The notes under the pieces: model-generated | What the model was told of the DNA's origin: nothing | What the model saw: only the letters and a program-made list of their open reading frames with translations | The model's database searches: none | NCBI GenBank assembly: GCA_028692715.1 | Contig: JAQUWU010000034.1 | Location: 1-53,864 of the forward strand | DNA from: Paludibacter sp. | GTDB lineage: Bacteria; Bacteroidota; Bacteroidia; Bacteroidales; Paludibacteraceae | Reading direction: 5' to 3' | DNA length: 53,864 nt | Shown here: positions 27,321-34,156 of the stretch, piece by piece | How the letters are laid out: the number at the start of each line of letters is the position of its first letter | How positions within the stretch are numbered: the stretch's first letter is position 1 | Translations under genes and position numbers: made by a program

Positions 27321-29627
27321 TTATTCAAATGACTCTACTTCGCATCCTGAATTGATATTAAAAGAGTTTGGTATATCAAATTGTTCAGAGGCTGAATATC
27401 CTAATTCGCTATTATTCAATACTTTCTTCATATATAATGCCCATATTGGTAAGGCCATACTTGCTCCCTGACCTTCGGCAATATTATCAAAATGAATGGA
27501 ACGGTCTTCGCCACCAACCCAAACTCCTGAAACCAATGAAGGAGTATATCCCATAAACCAACCATCAGAATTATTTTGTGTTGTCCCTGTTTTTCCACCC
27601 ATTGGCATGGTTAAACCATATCGACTTCTTATTCTTCCTCCGGTTCCACCATCAACCACAGCACGCATCATATATATCATTTTATAGGCAGTAGTTTCGC
27701 TGAAAATTTCATGCATTTGTGGCGCAAACGAACCGATTACATTTCCATTGGCGTCTTCAATTCGTGAAACATAAAGCGGTTCAACGCGAATACCTTTGTT
27801 AGGGAATGCAGTATACGCATCTACCATTTCGGCAACCGAAACTTCACATGGCCCTAAGCAAAGCGAAACAACCGGATCAAGCTTATCCTGAATGCCAAAT
27901 GATTGCATAAGTTTTACCAATGCATCGGGTGTAAACAAACTCATTAAATAAGCAGAAATCCAGTTATCTGAGTTAGATAATCCCCAACGTAACGATACAA
28001 TATCTCCTACTTTCTTTCCTTTTGTTGCAGTTCTTGGTGTCCAGGGTTTTCCATTTCCATCAATTAGAGTTATTGGTTGCCAGGCCGTTTTATCGCAAGG
28101 CCACATTCCTTCTTCCATTGCAAGGGTGTACAAATAGGGTTTCACGGTAGACCCAACCTGACGGCGACCTACATTTACCATATCGTATTGAAATTGTTCA
28201 AAATCAGGTCCCCCAACATAAGCTTTTACATGACCACTTCTAGCATCTATCGACATAAAGCCACATCGAAGAAAATGTTTGTAGTAACGAATGGAATCAA
28301 TAGGACTTAAAATGGTATCAATTTTCCCAGTATAGGAAAATACTTCCATTTCAATTGGTTCCTTGAAACTTTTTTCAATTTCTGTTAGAGAAAAACCGGC
28401 AGCTTTCATTTTGTAATACCTGTCAGATTGTTTCATCGACCGATTTAGAATTAAATCAATTTCTTCCTGATTAACTTTTCTTGAAAAAGGAGCGTATGAT
28501 CTGCCTCTTTTCTCTTTGAAAAATGTTTTTTGAAGTGATTGGATATGTTCATCTACGGCCTCTTCGGCATATTGTTGCATTCTGGAATCGATAGTAGTAT
28601 AAATCTTTAAACCATCTGAATAAATATTGTAAGCTGTTCCATCCGGCTTTGTGTTTTTATTGCAAAAGCCATAAAGTGGATTGTTTTCCCAAGCCCAACG
28701 GTCTTCTTTGAATTTTTGATCCTGCCAGCTAGCATAATCACCTCTGAATGGTTCTTTAGCTGTTAGCATCATTCGTAGATATTCTCTGAAATAAGCTGCC
28801 TGCCCTAATTTATGGTCTACTTTCTGATATCGGAGCGTGAGCGGAAGATTCGATAGTGAATCATATTGTTCATCTGTAATAAAATCAGCTTTCAGCATTT
28901 GATGTAAAACAACGTTCCTGCGCCCTTTGGTACGCTCATTATGTCGTACCGGGTTAAACAACGATGGATTTTTACACATGCCAATCAGTGTTGCAGCTTC
29001 TTCAATTTTAAGTTTGTAGGGTGATGTACTGAAATATATTTGTGCAGCCGATTTTATTCCAACAGCATTATTTAAAAAATCGAACTTGTTGAGGTACATA
29101 GTGATTATTTCCTCTTTGGTATACAATTTTTCAAGTTTTACTGAAATTACCCATTCAATAGGTTTCTGAAAAATTCTTTGTATAAAATTATCTGCTTCAG
29201 GAGAGTAAAGTTGTTTTGCAAGTTGTTGCGTAATAGTACTACCACCACCTGAACTTTTTGATTGTAAAATACCTGTTTTAATGATTGCTCTTGTCAAAGC
29301 TCTTCCGTCAATTCCCGAATGGTCATAATAGCGTACATCCTCGGTTGCGACAAGTGCGTTTACAACATTGGATGAGATTTCACTATATTGTACAGCAACA
29401 CGGTTTTCTTTACTATAGAAATATTTTCCCAATAGGACTAAATCAGACGAATAAATTTCAGTTGCATATTTATTTTTGGGGTTTTGCAATTCATCTACCG
29501 GAGGTAAGTAGCCAATCCAACCAATACTGATAAAAGTGAAAACTAAAACAATACAAACAATTGCAATGCTAAAAGCCAGCCAAAAGAAAAGGGTGAATTT
29601 CGAACGAAGATTACTTTTTGATGTCAT
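27321..29627 (-). CDS. Class A penicillin-binding protein (PBP1A type)
   Basis: A bifunctional peptidoglycan synthase anchored in the inner membrane. The 768 residues have a single membrane segment (about 12-38), a GT51 glycosyltransferase domain (EDVRYYDHSGIDGRALTRAI with the catalytic Glu, and the GGSTITQQLAKQLY motif) and a transpeptidase domain with the active serine in GSTVKP (about 493), SDN (about 552) and KTGTT (about 678). It sits between hemW (56 bp upstream) and the TPR gene (14 bp downstream) on the same strand, a probable three-gene operon. Confidence 0.95.
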   Translation of the reverse strand: MTSKSNLRSKFTLFFWLAFSIAIVCIVLVFTFISIGWIGYLPPVDELQNPKNKYATEIYSSDLVLLGKYFYSKENRVAVQYSEISSNVVNALVATEDVRYYDHSGIDGRALTRAIIKTGILQSKSSGGGSTITQQLAKQLYSPEADNFIQRIFQKPIEWVISVKLEKLYTKEEIITMYLNKFDFLNNAVGIKSAAQIYFSTSPYKLKIEEAATLIGMCKNPSLFNPVRHNERTKGRRNVVLHQMLKADFITDEQYDSLSNLPLTLRYQKVDHKLGQAAYFREYLRMMLTAKEPFRGDYASWQDQKFKEDRWAWENNPLYGFCNKNTKPDGTAYNIYSDGLKIYTTIDSRMQQYAEEAVDEHIQSLQKTFFKEKRGRSYAPFSRKVNQEEIDLILNRSMKQSDRYYKMKAAGFSLTEIEKSFKEPIEMEVFSYTGKIDTILSPIDSIRYYKHFLRCGFMSIDARSGHVKAYVGGPDFEQFQYDMVNVGRRQVGSTVKPYLYTLAMEEGMWPCDKTAWQPITLIDGNGKPWTPRTATKGKKVGDIVSLRWGLSNSDNWISAYLMSLFTPDALVKLMQSFGIQDKLDPVVSLCLGPCEVSVAEMVDAYTAFPNKGIRVEPLYVSRIEDANGNVIGSFAPQMHEIFSETTAYKMIYMMRAVVDGGTGGRIRSRYGLTMPMGGKTGTTQNNSDGWFMGYTPSLVSGVWVGGEDRSIHFDNIAEGQGASMALPIWALYMKKVLNNSELGYSASEQFDIPNSFNINSGCEVESFE

Positions 29628-29683
29628 TTTATCTGTATTCGGTGAAACTTAATGAGTTTACAAAAGTAGTAATTTATTTACAA

Positions 29684-30811
29684 TTACAGCTTCATAAGTT
29701 CTGTTAATATTAGATTAGAAATCTGTATTCCAGTGGGTGTTAAACGTAATTTAGAGTCTATTTTATCAACTTTTTCACTATCAATAAATGTTTTTATATT
29801 TTTTAAGCAATAGTTGGCAAGTTCTGTGCCAAAATCAAATTCAATTTTTTGTAAATCAATTCCTTCTTTTGTCCTGAGCGAAATCATAACATAGTCATTA
29901 TATTTGTCGAAAAGGGTTAATTCTTCCTTTTCGAAAAACAATTCATTGTTGTTTAGAGCCTTAATATAATTTGTTATGGAAGCTATATTCCATTGTCTTG
30001 ACTTTATGTTGTAGGAATGCGCCGAAGGCCCCACACCGATATATGGCTCTTGTTTCCAATAAGATGTATTGTGTCTTGAACGAAATCCGGCTAATGAAAA
30101 ATTCGAAATCTCATATCTTTCAAAACCATTCCCATCCATTTTCTTTAGTAATATTGCATACATTTCATTCATTGTATTTTCGTCAACACCTTCTATTTCA
30201 TTGGCTTCTTTTTGTTTCCATAATTGTGTTCCCTCTTCGTATGTCAAACCATAAGCTGAAATATGTTGAATTCCCAAACTCAGTGCAATGTCCAATTGGT
30301 TTACCCAACCTTCCACCGTTTGATAAGGTAAGCCATATATTAAATCAATGCTAATATTAGTAAAACCTGCTCGTTGTGCGTTATTAACTGCAATAATTGC
30401 TTCTTGTGCTGTATGTCGACGGTTAATCCTTTTTAAATCGTCATCGTCAAACGATTGTATGCCTATACTAATTCTATTAAATGGAAGACTTGAAATTGAG
30501 CTAAAAAATTCGGGAGTTAAATCATCCGGATTTGCTTCAAATGTAATTTCTGCATTTTCCTCAACTATAAATAAATGATAGATTGTATCAATAATTTTTT
30601 GAAATTGAGATTTAGATAAAATACTGGGAGTTCCACCACCAAAATATATTGTTTTTATAGATTCTTCTTGTAAATAACTTTTTCTTAAGTGGAGTTCTGA
30701 AACAATAGCATCAACTAAAGAGGGAATTAATTTAGGTGCTATTTCTGTATAAAAGTCGCAATAAGAGCATCTTTTTTTGCAAAACGGAATATGAATATAA
30801 ATACCTGCCAT
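29684..30811 (-). CDS. hemW: HemW, radical-SAM heme chaperone
   Basis: A cytoplasmic iron-sulfur protein, formerly annotated as oxygen-independent coproporphyrinogen oxidase, that delivers heme to target enzymes. The 375 residues carry the radical-SAM cysteines in CKKRCSYC (Cys11, 15, 18), GGGTPS, and the HemW-diagnostic HNxxYW motif (RHNTSYWKQEPYIGVGPSAHSY) that distinguishes it from true HemN oxidases. First gene of a probable hemW-pbp-TPR operon; its -7 box overlaps the divergent tRNA promoter region. Confidence 0.93.
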   Translation of the reverse strand: MAGIYIHIPFCKKRCSYCDFYTEIAPKLIPSLVDAIVSELHLRKSYLQEESIKTIYFGGGTPSILSKSQFQKIIDTIYHLFIVEENAEITFEANPDDLTPEFFSSISSLPFNRISIGIQSFDDDDLKRINRRHTAQEAIIAVNNAQRAGFTNISIDLIYGLPYQTVEGWVNQLDIALSLGIQHISAYGLTYEEGTQLWKQKEANEIEGVDENTMNEMYAILLKKMDGNGFERYEISNFSLAGFRSRHNTSYWKQEPYIGVGPSAHSYNIKSRQWNIASITNYIKALNNNELFFEKEELTLFDKYNDYVMISLRTKEGIDLQKIEFDFGTELANYCLKNIKTFIDSEKVDKIDSKLRLTPTGIQISNLILTELMKL

Positions 30812-30874
30812 TTTTAAGTTTTTAAATTTCAGCGGATTGAGCTAACTGAAAAATATTTTCTAAATAATTTCTTA

Positions 30875-30882
30875 CAAAAATA
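30875..30882 (-). promoter_or_regulatory. -7 box for the hemW operon
   Basis: On the minus strand this reads TATTTTTG, an exact TAnnTTTG match, about 65 bp before the hemW start. No good -33 TTTG at the normal distance. Confidence 0.45.
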
Positions 30883-30892
30883 CAATAAATAG

Positions 30893-30923
30893 TTTGTATA
30901 ATCCGAAAAAGAGAGTATCTTTG
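30893..30923 (+). promoter_or_regulatory. Promoter of tRNA-Pro
   Basis: TTTG at 30893-30896, a 19-bp spacer and TATCTTTG at 30916-30923: a full match to the Bacteroidales consensus, 55 bp before the mature tRNA. This is the clearest complete promoter in the window. Confidence 0.8.
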
Positions 30924-30977
30924 CACTCGCTTTTGAGAAATCATATCAACTGAATTTTTAAAGCAAAACTTATATTT

Positions 30978-31052
30978 CGGGGTGTAGCGCAGTCCGGTTA
31001 GCGCACCTGCTTTGGGAGCAGGGGGTCGTGGGTTCGAATCCCGCTACCCCGA
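30978..31052 (+). tRNA. tRNA-Pro (anticodon TGG)
   Basis: A full cloverleaf: acceptor arms CGGGGTG (30978-30984) and TACCCCG (31045-31051) with discriminator A; D arm; anticodon stem CCTGC/GCAGG with loop TTTGGGA and anticodon TGG at 31013-31015; T arm with GGTTCGAATCC. The CCA end is not encoded. A strong promoter precedes it and a hairpin follows it. Confidence 0.97.
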
Positions 31053-31057
31053 CTGAA

Positions 31058-31092
31058 AATCAGCCACTTACATTAAATGTATGTGGCTGATT
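31058..31092 (+). terminator. Hairpin after tRNA-Pro
   Basis: A 15-bp stem with one T-T mismatch (31058-31072 with 31078-31092) begins 6 bp after the tRNA. The downstream sequence is T-rich but not a clean T run. Confidence 0.7.
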
Positions 31093-31534
31093 CTGTATCT
31101 ATACATTTTTCTATACATTTTTCTGAATCGGGAAACAAATAATAAACACATAGAAAAGTAGTAGCCATAAAGATTTTAGAGACTATTTCGTCTGAAAACT
31201 ATCCAAAATTCCATACAATCCTTTCCTTTCGTATTTATCTTTTTATTTAGAATTTGATAGTTTTTAGTTCCCGATAATAATATCAGTAATGATCTTCGCA
31301 TAGCTTTTTAGCAAACATTATTTCATTGAGATATCTACCATCATACAAATAGTCATAAGTTATCTCCATCCACTTCCTTATTTTAAAACAAGTCATTTTA
31401 TTTAAATTTTCGGTTCAAATACATTCAAATTCTAAATTTTACATTAGTTTAACCAGCTGAATCATAGTCTATTGTTTTGTATTTTTACAGAAAATAATTC
31501 AATAGTGGATTATTTAATCTAAACATTTACAATT
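31093..31534. other. Intergenic stretch past tRNA-Pro, no gene recognised
   Basis: Apart from the tandem CTATACATTTTT pair at 31099-31122 (see the repeat entry), this AT-rich interval holds no recognisable gene or RNA. A promoter for the 268-aa protein must lie in its last 100 bp; the closest -7 match, CTATTGTTTTG near 31469, is imperfect. No integrase gene or fragment is visible next to the tRNA. Confidence 0.3.
31099..31122. repeat. Tandem CTATACATTTTT pair, left copy of a direct repeat
   Basis: CTATACATTTTT occurs twice in tandem here (31099-31110 and 31111-31122), just after the tRNA terminator. The same pair recurs in the same orientation at 32396-32418, so the two copies bracket the 268-aa gene. 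They could be attachment-site remnants or target duplications; no integrase is present to support that. Confidence 0.45.
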
Positions 31535-32341
31535 ATGGCAAGGCAACTTGGTAATGTGAAGTACAAAGGAACGATTGGGGACATTCGTCACTTTAAGATT
31601 AAGGGTTTAAAAGGTAATTTTGCCGGATTAAATGGTGGCGCAAGTGCAGAACAGATAAAAAGTGATCCTGCATTCGTCAGAACTCGTGAAAACATGAATG
31701 AGTTTGGAGGCTGTGCAGCAGTAGGCAAATCAGTTCGTGTTGGATTAGCTCAACTTATGAAACAAATGAGCGACCCGCAACTAACAGGAAGATTAACAGC
31801 TATCATGAAAAAGATTAATTTGGAGGATCAATCTGAAGCTCGTGGTTATCGTGCTATTTTAGTTTCAACTCAATCAAAGTATTTAGTAGGTCTTAATTTC
31901 AACCGTAATAGTTGTTTTGAAGGTTTGTTTACAGCTCCAGTAGAAGTTGCAGTAGGAACCGACCGAAATACAGTGACCATGTCCGTTGAGGCTTTCAACA
32001 CACAAAGTCAAGTGAAAGTACCAGCCGGAGCGACTCATTTTCGTTTAGTGAACGCAATTTCGGTAATTTCTGATTTTGCATACAATGCATCAACTAAAAT
32101 CTATGAACCGATAGATTCAGCTTTGAATGAACTTTCTAATATTACTTATTCAGATTATATTGAAGTTGGAACAACTGTTTCAGACCCAATTTCAATTATA
32201 AGTACTTTACCGGGTAGTCCAACAATGACAACTGACGATAGTCTTTTAAGTTGTATTGGAATTGAGTTTTATCAAAAGGTGGGCGCAAACTATTATTTAT
32301 TTTCCGTTGGAAATAGCATGAAAATCAAAAACGTATTTTGA
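31535..32341 (+). CDS. Conserved Bacteroidota protein of unknown function
   Basis: A 268-residue protein with no signal peptide and no membrane segment. The N-terminal third is basic and glycine-rich (LGNVKYKGTIGDIRHFKIKG, then GASAEQIKSDPAFVRTRENMNEFGG), a pattern I associate with a family of uncharacterised proteins widespread in Bacteroidota; the middle (about 130-200) looks like a beta-rich domain. No enzyme motif is visible. It is a single gene with its own terminator, framed by direct repeats and next to a tRNA, a setting that suggests accessory or horizontally moved DNA (inference). Function is unknown. Confidence 0.75.
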   Translation: MARQLGNVKYKGTIGDIRHFKIKGLKGNFAGLNGGASAEQIKSDPAFVRTRENMNEFGGCAAVGKSVRVGLAQLMKQMSDPQLTGRLTAIMKKINLEDQSEARGYRAILVSTQSKYLVGLNFNRNSCFEGLFTAPVEVAVGTDRNTVTMSVEAFNTQSQVKVPAGATHFRLVNAISVISDFAYNASTKIYEPIDSALNELSNITYSDYIEVGTTVSDPISIISTLPGSPTMTTDDSLLSCIGIEFYQKVGANYYLFSVGNSMKIKNVF

Positions 32342-32362
32342 TAATCTGTCTAAAATTAAAGG

Positions 32363-32391
32363 AAGCTCCGCTGAAAAGTAGAGCTTTTTTT
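32363..32391 (+). terminator. Terminator of the 268-aa gene
   Basis: AAGCTC (32363-32368) pairs with GAGCTT (32381-32386) and is followed by a T run, 22 bp after the stop. Confidence 0.75.
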
Positions 32392-32395
32392 ATGC

Positions 32396-32418
32396 CTATA
32401 CATTTCTATACATTTTTT
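32396..32418. repeat. Right copy of the CTATACATTT direct repeat
   Basis: CTATACATTT at 32396-32405 is followed directly by CTATACATTTTTT at 32406-32418, in the same orientation as the pair at 31099-31122. It lies right after the terminator of the 268-aa gene. Confidence 0.45.
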
Positions 32419-32425
32419 CTATTGA

Positions 32426-32469
32426 GTGGGCTTATGGTGGGCTTATGGTAGGCTTATGGTAGGCTTATC
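32426..32469. repeat. Four tandem 11-bp repeats
   Basis: Units GTGGGCTTATG, GTGGGCTTATG, GTAGGCTTATG and GTAGGCTTATC follow without gaps. An 11-bp period is about one helical turn, so the repeats face the same side of the DNA, as do iterated protein-binding sites. No adjacent gene explains them. Confidence 0.8.
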
Positions 32470-34040
32470 TATGACTTCAAGGTATTTTATTCTGATATTA
32501 AATTTAGGCAGTTGTGCGACAAGGCGGGGACATAAAATGAGCTAAACTACCTATTCACATACAAAACGGAACGTAAACACCTCTTTCTCTTTCTTCACGC
32601 GAAGCGTAAACCATCTTATATTTTATTTCCTTGATTTTATTATAGCGAAGATTAAAGTTGAAGGTGGTAATTCACATTATATTGCACAAAGTGCCAAACT
32701 CGTTTACAAAGAATGAAAAGCGATAAATGCCCCCTCCAAAATGGGGGCTGGGGTTTTCATTTTTTGTATTCCGCTGTCCCCTATTGGTCAAAAGCGGATC
32801 GGCAAAAACCACATTGATAAACTCACCTATTTTTGCCGAACGGCTTTTGCGGGGCATTAAAGTCAATACGTCACATTTCTTATTTTTATTTTTGAAACTA
32901 TTCATCGCTTGCGGTTTTGGAAATAAAAATAAGATATGTGTTCCGCTCTGCCTATTTGAGAAATGGTTTTGATAAGCTATTCGGTTATCAATATCATTTA
33001 TCGGCGATATTGCCGGAACGGCTTTAAACGCAAGCTATGCTTGTTTTATTCTTACCTTACTGGCTTCAGGCGATTAGTTCTTCGGGGGCTAACTCGTCGC
33101 AGGGAAAGAAAATATACCATTGGGTTAGCGTTGAAAAAAAGCATAGGTGGTGAGGGAACAGAATGACACAAGGCGTTAGGGAATGGAATGGAGTTCAAAT
33201 GGTTGCTTTTGTGGGAGGAAGGTTGCAAATCTTGCAAAGTTTGCAAGGTTTTCAAGTGGGTGGATAAGCAACCGTTGAACGAAATGGAATGACAGCGTGG
33301 ATTTGTGGCATGGAGTGACTGAGCCACTTATGCTGTGGGGTGCTGAGGTTGGTGAAATGAATGAGGCGTAATGTAGTGGAAGCAAGTGAAGCTCTTGCGG
33401 AACACTGAAACGAAATGAGACGAAAGAATGAACCTACCGCAAGCACATGGAAATAAACTCGACATATTTTTCTTTTCACTGCACAAATGTTGGGTGGTGG
33501 GGAAATCTTGAGGTCTTATATTGCCGGTACGGCTAAACAACTCACCGATTAGGTGTTTTATTCTTTCCGCTCTCCCTTTAGGGGCTTATTCTTCGGGCAG
33601 CGGAGCGGGGCAAAGCGTTGATTTTGTGCGGCTATTATACATAATTAGGTTATGGGCTTTCCTATTGATTTGCCTATTCGGCAAGGAAACGACCATAACT
33701 ACATGTTATGTATAATAGCTTGGAGTTGTTTTTTTCTGGCACAAATCAGGTACGGTGGTGGCGGTTGGAGTACCTGATGACTTTTTTGCCTGTGGGTGGG
33801 ATTGGCTTATTGATTTTTTTGAGGAACGAGAAAAAGCAATGTGCCAAATAAGCGTGGATTGCAAAAAGTGTGACAGAAAAAAACAACAGCAGGGTGGATT
33901 GTGCGGAAGCCGACAAAAAGACCGTGCAAGCCCAGAGGTACGAGGGGCGGGGATTTTTGTCGGCTGGTGCTTGACCTGCGGAGCTGCCCGTAATTTACTT
34001 ACAGGCTTGCCTGAACGCTTTCTCTAATTTCAAAAACATT
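32470..34040. mobile_element. Gene-poor region of different composition, probable remnant of a conjugative element
   Basis: About 1.6 kb has no credible gene, only short frames on both strands with no recognisable product. Base composition shifts to G-rich segments (for example 33060-33480 and 33870-34010) compared with the AT-rich flanks. Parts resemble, from memory, non-coding stretches found around Bacteroides-type conjugative transposons, but that match could not be checked. No integrase, relaxase or tra gene is visible, so it would be a fragment. A GCCCCC/GGGGGC palindrome lies near 32729-32748. Confidence 0.35.
33631..33719. repeat. 89-bp imperfect palindrome
   Basis: The arms GCTATTATACATAA (33631-33644) and TTATGTATAATAGC (33706-33719) are perfect inverses. 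Beyond them GGTTATGG pairs imperfectly with CCATAACT, and the centre has TTTCC and TTTGCC facing GGCAA and GGAAA. The whole segment can fold into one long bulged hairpin. It could be a MITE, a recombination site or structured RNA; no coding frame crosses it convincingly. Confidence 0.55.
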
Positions 34041-34046
34041 GAACTC

Positions 34047-34113
34047 ATGTATCAAAATTACACGATGATGAAACAAATTTGACAGTTATTGCTGTTTTAT
34101 CCCTCTATTTTTG
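34047..34113 (+). promoter_or_regulatory. Shared PUL operator and promoter, copy 1
   Basis: Direct repeats TGTATCAAAATTACA (34048-34062) and TGAAACAAATTTGACA (34069-34084) start 21 bp apart. The second overlaps TTTG (34078-34081); 24 bp later comes the -7 box TATTTTTG (34106-34113). Same layout, base for base in spacing, at 37105 and 46229. Drives the first T9SS protein gene. Confidence 0.8.
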
Positions 34114-34156
34114 CAACGTGGTTTATTATTACCCCGAACTTAACATCTATTTTTTT

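Noticed and set aside
30978-31534. Prophage or integrative element inserted at tRNA-Pro
   Set aside because: The tRNA is complete and followed by its own hairpin; no integrase gene is present and no copy of the tRNA 3' end was found downstream in the window.
32727-33540. Several overlapping short frames on both strands in the gene-poor island
   Set aside because: None has domain character or a plausible start; they overlap each other on both strands, as expected for less AT-rich non-coding DNA.
33631-33719. Integron attC site
   Set aside because: It forms a long hairpin, but the outer boxes do not match the RYYYAAC/GTTRRRY core sites and no integron integrase or cassette array is seen.
33755-34027. 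90-codon frame with CKKC and CLTC pairs, reminiscent of a zinc-ribbon
   Set aside because: Composition follows the G-rich island, the cysteine spacing does not form a known motif, and there is no supporting context.
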